Positions 52,002 through 60,051 of a stretch of 64,000 bases of DNA are shown one piece after another (positions within the stretch are counted from its first letter, which is position 1; every line of letters starts with the position of its first letter). Origin of the DNA: Lysobacterales bacterium (lineage in GTDB: Bacteria; Pseudomonadota; Gammaproteobacteria; Xanthomonadales; Ahniellaceae); contig JADKHK010000013.1 of NCBI GenBank assembly GCA_016721845.1, positions 248,001-312,000 on the forward strand. The letters are read 5' to 3'. A program made the translations under genes and the position numbers. Under the pieces are notes generated by a model. The model saw nothing but the letters and a program-made list of their open reading frames with translations, was not told the origin of the DNA and did no database searches.

Positions 52002-52901
52002 TCAGTCGAAACGCTGCCGCCATTCGCGGCAGCGTCGTCGCGTCAGCGGACCGAAACGGAGCTGGTCCAGCGTTGCTTCCAAGGCGGCCATATCCGGTGC
52101 CGCGCAGGCATAGGCGGCGGCATCGACCGGTACCGGCGCATCCAGCGCGATCCGGCTGAGCAGGCGATACAGCAGGGCGTCGTCGCGACCCTTGCGCAGT
52201 TTCTCGGCGATCTGCGTCGCGCCGCGCAGGCGCAGGAACGGCACTTCCTCGACGCGCTCCAGCAGCGTGTCCAGCGATCCGAAATGTCCGATCAGGGTCG
52301 CGGCGGTTTTCGGGCCGATGCCATGGATGCCCGGAATGTTGTCGACCGCGTCACCCATCAGCGCCAGATAGTCGGCGAACTGTTCCGGACGAATGCCGTA
52401 CTTGCGCTTGACCGCTGCGGCGTCGGTCCTTTCCTTGCGTGTCACGTCGAAGATCAGGTCGTGCTCGCCGACCAGTTGCGAGAAATCCTTGTCGCCGGTG
52501 ATCAGCACGCCGCGATAGCCCTGCGCGCGCAAGACATGCAGCGCACTGCCGGCGAGATCGTCGGCCTCGTATTCGCCATCGACCAGCACGCGCAGGCCAA
52601 GCGCCCGGCACAGCTGCTTGCAATAGTCGAACTGCGCCGCGAGGTCTGCCGGCGGCAATTCGCGATTCGCCTTGTACGGCGGGTACAAGCGATTGCGGAA
52701 CGAGGTCGTCAGCGACTCGTCGAAACACACGGCCAGATGCGTCGGCTTTTCGTCGTGCAGCAGGGTCATCAGGGTGTTGAGGAAGCCAAACACCGCGTGC
52801 ACCGGGCGCTGCTCGACATCGGTGAATTCGGACGCGACCGAGAAATACGCCCGGAACACATAAATGCTGGCGTCGATCAGGTGAACCGGTGGCGGCGTCA
52901 C
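52002..52901 (-). CDS. Stand-alone 5'-3' exonuclease (PolA N-terminal domain type)
   Basis: A 299-residue flap-endonuclease-like protein with the 5'-3' exonuclease fold of DNA polymerase I but no polymerase domain. Metal-site Asp residues are in HLIDASIYVFRAY, AVCFDES, GEYEADDLAGS and ITGDKDFSQLV; the H3TH region is GDAVDNIPGIHGIGPKTAATLI. Such proteins act on RNA primers or DNA flaps. The start is GTG at 52901, overlapping the nitroreductase stop by 4 nt. The C-terminal end is Arg-rich. Confidence 0.92.
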   Translation of the reverse strand: MTPPPVHLIDASIYVFRAYFSVASEFTDVEQRPVHAVFGFLNTLMTLLHDEKPTHLAVCFDESLTTSFRNRLYPPYKANRELPPADLAAQFDYCKQLCRALGLRVLVDGEYEADDLAGSALHVLRAQGYRGVLITGDKDFSQLVGEHDLIFDVTRKERTDAAAVKRKYGIRPEQFADYLALMGDAVDNIPGIHGIGPKTAATLIGHFGSLDTLLERVEEVPFLRLRGATQIAEKLRKGRDDALLYRLLSRIALDAPVPVDAAAYACAAPDMAALEATLDQLRFGPLTRRRCREWRQRFD

Positions 52902-53464
52902 GGCAGCCACTCGCGATAGGCCGCGGCGAAACTCGGGCGCGGGCGCTCCGGAACGTCTCCCTCGGGCATGCCGATGTGGATGAAGGCGATGGCGTGTTCG
53001 TCGGATGCCAGCCCGAACACTGCGGCGGCCTCGCGATCGTAGGCGGGCCAGCCAGTGATCCATTGCGCACCGAAGCCGAGGGCCTGCGCACCGAGCAGGA
53101 GGTTGTAGGCGACACAGCCGGCCGACAGCAGTTGTTCCTGGGGCGGAATCTTGTGGTTCTCGATCAGGCGCGCGACCACGATCAGGCAAATCGGCGCGCG
53201 CTCGAAGCGCGATCGGTCCTTGTCCAGCGCCGCGGTGTCTGCTGCCGGCGTGCGCGCGGCCGTGATCGCGGCCAGTCGCTCGCCGAGCACTCGGCCGGCG
53301 TCGCTGCGCACACCGATGATCCGGAACGGCGCCAGCTTGCCGTGATCGGGCACGCGCAGGCTGGCGTCGACCAGTTCGCGCAGTTGCGCCGCATCCGGAC
53401 CGGGATCAAGCAACTGGCGCGAGGGATGTGAGCGGCGTTGCTTGAGAAGTTCGATCAGGCTCAT
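52898..53464 (-). CDS. Nitroreductase-family flavoprotein
   Basis: A 188-residue FMN-dependent oxidoreductase similar to the YdjA group. Motifs are LLKQRRSHPSRQLL, VPDHGKLAPFRIIGV (FMN phosphate), LLSAGCVAYNLLLGAQALGFGAQWITG and IHIGMPEGDVPERPRP. YdjA-type proteins use NADH or NADPH to reduce nitro compounds and quinones in vitro. The start at 53464 gives MSLIELLKQRRS. It diverges from pntAA across 116 bp and overlaps the exonuclease start by 4 nt. Confidence 0.9.
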   Translation of the reverse strand: MSLIELLKQRRSHPSRQLLDPGPDAAQLRELVDASLRVPDHGKLAPFRIIGVRSDAGRVLGERLAAITAARTPAADTAALDKDRSRFERAPICLIVVARLIENHKIPPQEQLLSAGCVAYNLLLGAQALGFGAQWITGWPAYDREAAAVFGLASDEHAIAFIHIGMPEGDVPERPRPSFAAAYREWLP

Positions 53465-53580
53465 GGCGACCGGGCATCTGCAAATGGCGAATGGTGGCGC
53501 AGTGTAGCGACGCCGCCTCCCGCTGCGCCGTCGCATCCGCTAGCATCCGGGCGTCCAATCCACGGATCTGGGGAACCTGC

Positions 53581-54726
53581 ATGGCCGTTACGGTTGCCAC
53601 GCTGCGCGAAACCGCAGCGAACGAGCGGCGCGTCGCATTGACGCCCGAAGTCGCGAAGAAGCTGAAGGCACTCGGTGCCGAAGTCCGCATCGAAACCGGA
53701 GCCGGCCTCGACGCCGCGATGCCGGACGACCTGTTCAAGGATGCGCAATCGATCGCTGCGGCGAGTGATCTGCTCGCGAAGGCTGATGTCGTTCTGGCGG
53801 TGCAGCCGCCGGAAGACGACCGCATCGCGAGGATGCGCGAAGGCACGGTGCTGATCGCGATGTTGCAGCCGCATGCGTCGCCCGCCCGCGTCAAGCTGCT
53901 GCGCGATCGCAAGATCACCAGTTTCTCGATGGAACTGTTGCCGCGCACGACCCGCGCCCAGGCGATGGACGTGCTCAGCTCGCAGGCCGGCATGGCCGGC
54001 TACAAGGCGGTCCTGATCGCGGCGCAGGCGGCGCCCAAGTTCTTCCCGATGCTGACCACCGCGGCCGGCACGATCCGCCCAAGCAAGGTGCTGATCATCG
54101 GTGCCGGTGTCGCCGGCTTGCAGGCGATCGCGACCGCACGCCGCCTCGGCGCGCAGGTCGAAGGCTTCGACGTGCGCCCGGAAGTGAAGGAACAGATCGA
54201 ATCGCTGGGTGCGAAATTCCTCGACCTCGGCGTGTCGGCCGCAGGCAGCGGTGGTTACGCGCGCGCGCTGACGCCGGAAGAACAGGCCGAGCAGCAGAAG
54301 CGCCTCGGCGAGCACGTGCGCAACATCGACGTGATCGTGACCACGGCGGCGATTCCGGGGCGCAAGGCGCCGCGCATCATTACCGCCGACATGGTCCGTG
54401 GCATGAAGCCCGGTGCCGTGATCGTCGATCTCGCCGCCGAGACCGGCGGCAACTGCGAGTTGACCCAGCCCGGCGAGACCGTCGTCGTCAACGGCGTTGC
54501 CGTGATTGGTCCGCTCAATCTCGCCAGCATGGGAGCGATCCATTCCAGCGAAATGTATGCGCGCAACCTGTTCAATTTCCTCAGCCTGATGCTGAAGGAT
54601 GGTGCACTGAACCTGGACTGGAGCGACGAGCTGATCGAAAAGACCTGCCTGACGCATGCTGGCGTCATCAAGCACGAGGCCAGTCGTGTGGCTGTTGAAG
54701 GCGCTGCATCGGAGAAGCAATCATGA
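53581..54726 (+). CDS. pntAA: NAD(P) transhydrogenase subunit alpha part 1
   Basis: A 381-residue NAD(H)-binding (dI) subunit of the proton-pumping transhydrogenase that makes NADPH from NADH. Motifs are TAANERRVALTPEVAKKL, VLIIGAGVAGLQAIATARRLGA (NAD site), FDVRPEVKEQ and PGRKAPRIIT. It lacks the membrane segments found in the fused E. coli PntA, because they are encoded by the next gene. It overlaps pntAB by 4 nt. Cytoplasmic face of the inner membrane. Confidence 0.94.
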   Translation: MAVTVATLRETAANERRVALTPEVAKKLKALGAEVRIETGAGLDAAMPDDLFKDAQSIAAASDLLAKADVVLAVQPPEDDRIARMREGTVLIAMLQPHASPARVKLLRDRKITSFSMELLPRTTRAQAMDVLSSQAGMAGYKAVLIAAQAAPKFFPMLTTAAGTIRPSKVLIIGAGVAGLQAIATARRLGAQVEGFDVRPEVKEQIESLGAKFLDLGVSAAGSGGYARALTPEEQAEQQKRLGEHVRNIDVIVTTAAIPGRKAPRIITADMVRGMKPGAVIVDLAAETGGNCELTQPGETVVVNGVAVIGPLNLASMGAIHSSEMYARNLFNFLSLMLKDGALNLDWSDELIEKTCLTHAGVIKHEASRVAVEGAASEKQS

Positions 54727-55010
54727 TCGACGGATTCCTCGCGCTCTACATCTTCCTGCTGGCCGCGTTCACCGGGCATGAAATCATCTCGCGCGTGCCG
54801 GTCATCCTGCATACGCCGCTGATGTCGGGATCGAACTTCGTGCACGGCATCGTGCTGGTCGGCGCGATGGTGGCGCTGGCGCATGCCGACACCACGCTCG
54901 GCAAGGTCATCGGTTTCATCGGGGTCGCGCTCGGCGCCGGCAATGCCGCGGGGGGTTACGTGGTGACCGAACGCATGCTCGACATGTTCAAGTCGTCGAA
55001 GGGGAAGTAA
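54723..55010 (+). CDS. pntAB: NAD(P) transhydrogenase subunit alpha part 2 (membrane)
   Basis: A 95-residue membrane subunit with three hydrophobic helices (LALYIFLLAAFTGHEII, FVHGIVLVGAMVALA, IGFIGVALGAGNAAGGYVV), matching the short PntAB of split transhydrogenases. It completes the alpha chain together with pntAA, overlapping it by 4 nt; pntB starts 3 nt later. Together with PntB it forms the proton channel. Confidence 0.93.
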   Translation: MIDGFLALYIFLLAAFTGHEIISRVPVILHTPLMSGSNFVHGIVLVGAMVALAHADTTLGKVIGFIGVALGAGNAAGGYVVTERMLDMFKSSKGK

Positions 55011-55013
55011 GCG

Positions 55014-56426
55014 ATGAACCTCGATATGGCGACATTGCTCCCAAACATCGCGAAGGCGAGTTATCTGATCGCCGCGGTGCTGTTCATCCTCGGCATCAAG
55101 CGCATGGCCAGCCCGGTCACCGCACGCAAGGGCATCGTCCAGGCCGGGATCGGCATGGTGCTGGCGACCGTCGCGACGTTCGCGATCACGGGCGGGCACA
55201 ACATCGGCCTGATTCTCGGCGCGATCGCACTCGGCGTGATCCCGACCTGGCTCTGGGGCAAGAAGGTCGCGATGACCGACATGCCGCAGATGGTCGCGCT
55301 GTTCAATGGCATGGGGGGAGGCTCGGCTGCCGCGATCGGCGCCGGCGAAATGATCAAGTACGTCCACGAGGGCGCGGTGCCGAGCAAGACCACGCTGGTG
55401 CTGGCCGTGATCGGCGCACTGATTGGTGCGATCTCGATGTCCGGTTCTGTGATCGCCTGGGCCAAGCTCGATGGGCGCATGGACAAGCGTTTCACCTTCC
55501 CCGGCCAGCAATATTTCAACCTGCTGTTCTTCGTCGCGACGATTGCACTCGGCGGCATGCTGGTGATGCAGCTCGATACGACGATCATCGTCGCGTTCTT
55601 CGTGATGGCGCTGCTCGTCGGCATCCTGATGACGCTGCCGATCGGCGGTGCCGACATGCCGGTGGTGATCTCGCTTTACAATGCTTTCACCGGTCTCGCG
55701 GTCGCCTTCGAAGGCTACGTGATGCAGAACGAGGCGCTGATCATCGCCGGCATGGTGGTCGGTGCAGCGGGCATGCTGCTGACGCAGCTGATGGCCAAGG
55801 CGATGAACCGTCCGATCAGTGGCGTGCTGTTCAAGAACTTCGGCGGTGGCGGGCAGTCCGCGGCCGACATCAAGGGTTCGATGAAGCCGATCGAAGCCAG
55901 CGACGCGGCGTCGCTGCTGTACATGGCCGACAAGGTCGTGATCGTGCCGGGTTACGGCATGGCGGTGGCGCAGGCGCAACACAAGATCTGGGAGCTGTGC
56001 AAGCAGCTGCGCGAGCGCGGCAAGGAAATCAAGTTCGCGATCCATCCGGTGGCGGGCCGCATGCCCGGCCACATGAATGTGCTGCTCGCTGAGGCCGGCG
56101 TTCCTTACGACCTGATCGTCGACATGGACGAGATCAATCCCGAGTTCCCGACCTGCGATGTCGCCATCGTGATCGGCGCCAACGACGTCGTGAACCCGGT
56201 CGCGAAGACCGACAAGAGTTCGCCGATCTACGGCATGCCAATCCTGGACGTCGCCAATGCGCGCCAGGTCATCGTCATCAAGCGCGGCAAGGGTGCGGGC
56301 TTCGCCGGCATCGAGAACGCGCTGTTCTATCAGGAAAACTGCAAGATGCTCTACGCCGACGGCCAGGCCGCGGCGGCGTCGCTGTCGACCGAGCTGAAGC
56401 AGATCGATGGCGGTGGCGGGCATTGA
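55014..56426 (+). CDS. pntB: NAD(P) transhydrogenase subunit beta
   Basis: A 470-residue subunit with about eight transmembrane helices (1-270), then the NADP-binding dIII domain (about 290-470), with GYGMAVAQAQHKIWEL, HPVAGRMPGHMNVLLAEAGV and GANDVVNPVA. It couples proton entry to NADPH formation. It is the third gene of pntAA-pntAB-pntB. The yggX gene begins 7 bp after its stop, so it may be co-transcribed. Confidence 0.96.
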   Translation: MNLDMATLLPNIAKASYLIAAVLFILGIKRMASPVTARKGIVQAGIGMVLATVATFAITGGHNIGLILGAIALGVIPTWLWGKKVAMTDMPQMVALFNGMGGGSAAAIGAGEMIKYVHEGAVPSKTTLVLAVIGALIGAISMSGSVIAWAKLDGRMDKRFTFPGQQYFNLLFFVATIALGGMLVMQLDTTIIVAFFVMALLVGILMTLPIGGADMPVVISLYNAFTGLAVAFEGYVMQNEALIIAGMVVGAAGMLLTQLMAKAMNRPISGVLFKNFGGGGQSAADIKGSMKPIEASDAASLLYMADKVVIVPGYGMAVAQAQHKIWELCKQLRERGKEIKFAIHPVAGRMPGHMNVLLAEAGVPYDLIVDMDEINPEFPTCDVAIVIGANDVVNPVAKTDKSSPIYGMPILDVANARQVIVIKRGKGAGFAGIENALFYQENCKMLYADGQAAAASLSTELKQIDGGGGH

Positions 56427-56433
56427 CGGCGCG

Positions 56434-56706
56434 ATGAGTCGGATCATCCACTGCACCAAGCTCGGCCGAGATGCCGAAGGTCTCGACTTCGCGCCATATC
56501 CGGGCGAGCTCGGCGCGCGCATCTACAACGAGGTCTCGAAGGAAGCTTGGGCGGCGTGGCTGGCGCACCAGACCATGTTGATCAACGAGAACCGCCTGTC
56601 GCCGATGGATCCGAAAGCCCGCAAATACCTGCGCGAACAGATGCAGGCTTTCCTGTTCGGCGGCGACGCCGACAAGGTGGCGGGATACGTGCCGGTGGAT
56701 GATTGA
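56434..56706 (+). CDS. yggX: Fe(2+)-trafficking/oxidative-damage protection protein YggX
   Basis: A 90-residue protein of the YggX family that protects iron-sulfur clusters from oxidation and may move Fe(2+). The N-terminal SRIIHCTKLGRDAEGLDF with conserved Cys and the YNEVSKEAWAAWLAHQTMLINE stretch, read in parts, are diagnostic. Start at 56434 matches the usual MSR. It lies 7 bp after pntB. Coupling to NADPH supply and redox repair is a plausible reason for the placement. Confidence 0.95.
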   Translation: MSRIIHCTKLGRDAEGLDFAPYPGELGARIYNEVSKEAWAAWLAHQTMLINENRLSPMDPKARKYLREQMQAFLFGGDADKVAGYVPVDD

Positions 56707-56725
56707 TGTGAGGAGCCCGAGTCCG

Positions 56726-57289
56726 GTGACCGCGCGTATTGTTGCCTTGCTGGCGGCTGCAATGGCGACCGGCGTGGGCGCTCACGAATCCGACGATTCC
56801 GTGCGGACAATGACCGAGCGTCTGTCCGACCGTTGCGAGCTCGTCGTGCGTGTGGGTGAGGACAGCGAGTCGTGCTGGTCGGAGGTCTGTGCATCGGAGA
56901 AATCGGTGCAATTGGGCTGCGACCTGAGTGCGATGCGCCAGGTCGTGACGGTGTCCGCGTCGCCGGACCGCAAGTGGCTGGCGGTGTTGTCGGTGGGCGA
57001 GGGACATCCGATGCTCGAGGTCGTGGCGCTCGATGCGCTGACCGAGCAGCACGACTACCGGGTCATGACGACAATCAACCCGTATCCCGGGACGATCGGT
57101 TTGGCCGATTGGCAAGACGGCGAGTTGCGGATCGTCAGCGACATGCCGCTGCACGAATTGCCGATCACTGATGGCGATCCAATGGCGCGCATGGGCAGCA
57201 CCGACGATGTCTACGCGCTCGATCCCGCATCCTGGCAGATCCGCCGCGTCGATCCGGCCAAACCTCAGGTGCCGGGCGCCGCCGACTGA
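56726..57289 (+). CDS. Exported hypothetical protein, propeller-like fragment
   Basis: About 187 residues with a signal peptide (TARIVALLAAAMATGVGAHES). The mature part has four Cys (DRCELV, ESCWSEVCASEK, LGCDLS), likely disulfides, and a VTVSASPDRKWLAVLSVG segment like a propeller blade. The GTG at 56726 follows AGGAG by ten bases; ATG 56699 (overlapping yggX) and GTG 56708 are alternatives. I do not recognise the family. Its last 25 bp overlap the convergent acetyltransferase-partner gene. Confidence 0.55.
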   Translation: MTARIVALLAAAMATGVGAHESDDSVRTMTERLSDRCELVVRVGEDSESCWSEVCASEKSVQLGCDLSAMRQVVTVSASPDRKWLAVLSVGEGHPMLEVVALDALTEQHDYRVMTTINPYPGTIGLADWQDGELRIVSDMPLHELPITDGDPMARMGSTDDVYALDPASWQIRRVDPAKPQVPGAAD

Positions 57290-58311
57290 CGCGGTTCCGC
57301 GAGCGTCGCATCGGCTTCGCGCGTGGTTGCGGTCGTGACCCAACCGCGCTCGACCAGCGCATCGATCAAGGCGTTCGTGTAGGCCGGTTTCTGCCGGTAG
57401 TCGATATGCGAATCGTCCGGCAGCGGGAAGTCGCGCAAGGCCGGCACATCGAGTGCGAACAGCGTTTTTGCCGTTGTCGCCGCCGCCATCCTGTCCCAGT
57501 AATCGACGCGCGGAAACCAGTCCTCTTCCGCCCAACGGCGCTGGCCGCTGGTGGGCGAGGCGTAGAAGATCACGTCGCCGCCGCGTGCCTGGATCGCGCG
57601 CACCCAAGCGTTCGCGGCCTCGACCTGCGGCCACCATTCGTCGAACGGGATCTTCGGCAGATGTCCGCCGAAGCGTTCGAGGTTCGCGGCCAGTTCGCGC
57701 TTCTGCGCGTCCCGGTCGCCGCGTTCGTAATCGATATGGCCGAAACGGCGCCGATCCAGCCACTGATAGGGGTGGAACGGTTCGCCCTCGCCATTCCACC
57801 AGCGCACCGCACTGCGCAGCAGGCTGAAGTCGCTGCGCGCGATCACCGCGTCGAGTTGCCATTGATTGAGCATCAGCCGATGCGCGGCCCGGCTCGGCGA
57901 AAACGCGTGTCGGTAGAATTCGACGACGGACTGTTGCATGTCGAGACTGGGGGCCGCAAAGCCGGCACCATCGATATCGCAGATCACCAGGCCGCGGAAG
58001 TCCGGATCGACGGCGAGGTCATGCAAGGTGGCCAGCGGATAGCGGCCATCCATCGCCAGCATCACCGGTTCATGCCGGGGCAGGCGGGTCCGCACGGTGT
58101 CGCGGTCGATCGCGTACAGCGTGCGCGAGGCGCCGAGAAAAACGATGGCCTCCGGCGTCGACGTCGCCTTCGCGCGCTGCAGCGACCACAGGTCCGGCGC
58201 ATCGACGATGATCGGCGTGTAGCCGCGACCGCGCCAATGGTGTTCGACCGCATACAGCACCGAAGCGGCGACCAGGAGGGCGATGACGAGAGCGGTGAGG
58301 GCGCGGCGCAT
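57265..58311 (-). CDS. Membrane-anchored SGNH/AlgJ-like partner of an MBOAT acyltransferase
   Basis: 348 residues with a single N-terminal transmembrane segment (LTALVIALLVAASVLYAV) and a large periplasmic domain. IVFLGASRTLYAID gives a GxS-type segment at about residues 55-70, and DDSHIDYRQKPAYTNALIDALV near the end carries a D-x-x-H-like pair (DSHID), together resembling an SGNH-hydrolase/AlgJ-X catalytic set. Partners of MBOAT proteins use this fold to O-acetylate polysaccharides. It begins 2 nt after the MBOAT stop. Its end overlaps the convergent gene by 25 bp. Confidence 0.6.
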   Translation of the reverse strand: MRRALTALVIALLVAASVLYAVEHHWRGRGYTPIIVDAPDLWSLQRAKATSTPEAIVFLGASRTLYAIDRDTVRTRLPRHEPVMLAMDGRYPLATLHDLAVDPDFRGLVICDIDGAGFAAPSLDMQQSVVEFYRHAFSPSRAAHRLMLNQWQLDAVIARSDFSLLRSAVRWWNGEGEPFHPYQWLDRRRFGHIDYERGDRDAQKRELAANLERFGGHLPKIPFDEWWPQVEAANAWVRAIQARGGDVIFYASPTSGQRRWAEEDWFPRVDYWDRMAAATTAKTLFALDVPALRDFPLPDDSHIDYRQKPAYTNALIDALVERGWVTTATTREADATLAEPRQSAAPGT

Positions 58312-58313
58312 GA

Positions 58314-59729
58314 TCAGAACTGGAAGTAGATGAAGGCGCGCGAGACGCCGGGCGACAACACGATGGCCACGATCAGCGCCGCCCAGATCAGCCCGAGCGA
58401 GACCGCGCCGCGTTGCTGCAGCCAGCGGCGCAGGTCGTGATGGCGTGACAGCCAGTGCATCGACCACATCAGGCCGAACACGATCAGCGCGATCTTGGCC
58501 TCGGCACTCAGGTTGGCCGAGGTGTCCGTGGGCAGGAACATGGCGCTGTGAATCCGCGCAGAATGCACGAAATCCGGTGCACGAAACCAGACCCAAGCGA
58601 TCAGCACGCCAAACAGCGTGATCAGTCCGCCGAGCAGCGTGCCGATCGGGCCGAGCGAGCGTCCGGCGTGATCGATCGCCGGTCGCGACATGCGCTCTAC
58701 AACGAGCATCAGGCCATGGAATGCGCCCCAGGCAACGAAGGTCCAGGCAGCGCCGTGCCAGAGGCCACCGAGCAGCATGGTCAGCATCAGATTGCGCAGC
58801 GTGAACAGGGTCGAGCCGCGATTGCCGCCGAGCGGCACGTACAGGTAGTCGCGCAGCCAGGTCGAGAGCGAGATATGCCAGCGCCGCCAGAAGTCGGAAA
58901 AGCCCGTGGCGGCGTAGGGTGAGCGGAAGTTGTCCGGCAGCCAGAAACCGAGCATCGCCGCGCAGCCGATCGCGCAGGTCGAATAACCGGCGAAGTCGCA
59001 GAAGATTTGCCCGGCGAATGCAATCGTGCCGGTCCAGGCGCTCGCACTGTCGATCATCGCTCCGGCCTTGAAGATCGGATCGGCCACCGGGGCGAAGACC
59101 GAATCGGCCAACACGATCTTCTCGAACAGGCCGATCAGCAGCAGCGACAGGCCGAGCGTGAAACCGTCCGCCGTCGTGCGTCGCGGCGAGTGCAGCTGCG
59201 CGCTGAAGTCGTGGTAACGGACGATCGGACCCGCGACCAGTTGCGGGAAAAAGCCGACGAAGAGCAGGTAGTCGCGCAGGGACTTCTGCACGCGCACTTC
59301 GCCCCGATAGACATCGATGCAGTAGCTCAGCGACTGGAACGTGTAGAACGAAATGCCGACCGGCAGCAGGATGTCGAAGCTGGCCGGCTGCCAGTCGACG
59401 CCGACGACGGCCAGCAAGACCCGGGTGTTGTCACGCAGGAAGTCGCCGTACTTGAAGAAGCCGAGCAGTCCGAGATTCGCGACCAGGGACACGATCAGCC
59501 AGGGCTTGCGATGGTCCGTCCGCGCCTGCGCCATGCGCAGTGCCAGCCACCAGTCCACCGTCGCCGATGCGATCAGAAGCAGGAGGAAAGGCGGGTTCCA
59601 GGCCCCGTAAAACAGAAAGCTGGCGGCCAGCAGCACCGACTTGCGCAGCGACCACGACAGACCCGGAAGGTTGAACATCGCGACCACGGCGATGAAGAAC
59701 ACGACGAAGGTCAGCGAGTCGAAGGTCAT
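58314..59729 (-). CDS. MBOAT-family O-acyltransferase (AlgI-like)
   Basis: A 471-residue polytopic membrane protein. About ten hydrophobic helices and the MBOAT signatures are present: FYGAWNPPFLLLLIASATVDW, LPVGISFYTFQSLSYCIDVYRG, DFWRRWHISLSTWLRDYLYVPLGGNR and the active-site His in LGGLWHGAAWTFVAWG. AlgI/DltB-type enzymes pass acyl groups across the inner membrane. Start 59729 gives MTFDSLTFVVFF; longer reading has no support. The next gene is its periplasmic partner. The target polymer is not known. Confidence 0.93.
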   Translation of the reverse strand: MTFDSLTFVVFFIAVVAMFNLPGLSWSLRKSVLLAASFLFYGAWNPPFLLLLIASATVDWWLALRMAQARTDHRKPWLIVSLVANLGLLGFFKYGDFLRDNTRVLLAVVGVDWQPASFDILLPVGISFYTFQSLSYCIDVYRGEVRVQKSLRDYLLFVGFFPQLVAGPIVRYHDFSAQLHSPRRTTADGFTLGLSLLLIGLFEKIVLADSVFAPVADPIFKAGAMIDSASAWTGTIAFAGQIFCDFAGYSTCAIGCAAMLGFWLPDNFRSPYAATGFSDFWRRWHISLSTWLRDYLYVPLGGNRGSTLFTLRNLMLTMLLGGLWHGAAWTFVAWGAFHGLMLVVERMSRPAIDHAGRSLGPIGTLLGGLITLFGVLIAWVWFRAPDFVHSARIHSAMFLPTDTSANLSAEAKIALIVFGLMWSMHWLSRHHDLRRWLQQRGAVSLGLIWAALIVAIVLSPGVSRAFIYFQF

Positions 59730-59766
59730 GGGCAACGGTTTGGGCGGCCGCGCAGTATAGGCGGGC

Positions 59767-59795
59767 TTGCCTGCGGTCGGCGATCTGCGTATAGT
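59767..59795 (+). promoter_or_regulatory. Predicted promoter of tRNA-Val
   Basis: TTGCCT (59767-59772), 17 bp, TATAGT (59790-59795), then a GC-rich discriminator before the tRNA at 59809. Its layout matches a stable-RNA promoter. Confidence 0.6.
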
Positions 59796-59808
59796 TCGCG
59801 GCCCTTGC

Positions 59809-59883
59809 GGGCGCATAGCTCAGCGGTAGAGCACTACCTTGACATGGTAGGGGTCTCAGGTTCGATCCCTGATGCGCCCACCA
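59809..59883 (+). tRNA. tRNA-Val (GAC)
   Basis: A 75-nt cloverleaf. Acceptor GGGCGCA pairs with TGCGCCC; the anticodon stem CTACC/GGTAG surrounds loop TTGACAT (anticodon GAC); the T-arm is CAGGTTCGATCCCTG. CCA is encoded. It lies 168 bp before thrS; the tRNA-Val(GAC)-thrS order is familiar from Xanthomonadales. Confidence 0.97.
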
Positions 59884-60005
59884 ATTCCCAGAATTGGTTT
59901 TCCTGCAAACAGTCCAGCCGAGAGACGTAGTTCGAACGAACACGATCACGATGACGCGAACCGGAACCCACATCTAGCGAATCCGCAGAATGGCTCCGAC
60001 ATCCC

Positions 60006-60030
60006 AAGGGCGCTTTCTGCGCCCTTTTTT
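60006..60030 (+). terminator. Intrinsic terminator/attenuator before thrS
   Basis: AAGGGCGC (60006-60013) pairs with GCGCCCTT (60019-60026) around TTTCT, followed by TTTT. It ends the tRNA-Val transcript and sits only 21 bp before the thrS ATG, so it could also attenuate read-through into thrS. Confidence 0.75.
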
Positions 60031-60051
60031 GTTGCCGCAAGGACCCCCGAA

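Noticed and set aside
54255..56522. 755-codon His/Arg/Asp-rich open frame on the minus strand
   Set aside because: It is antisense to pntAA-pntB and has no domain; the composition is typical of reverse reading of GC-rich genes.
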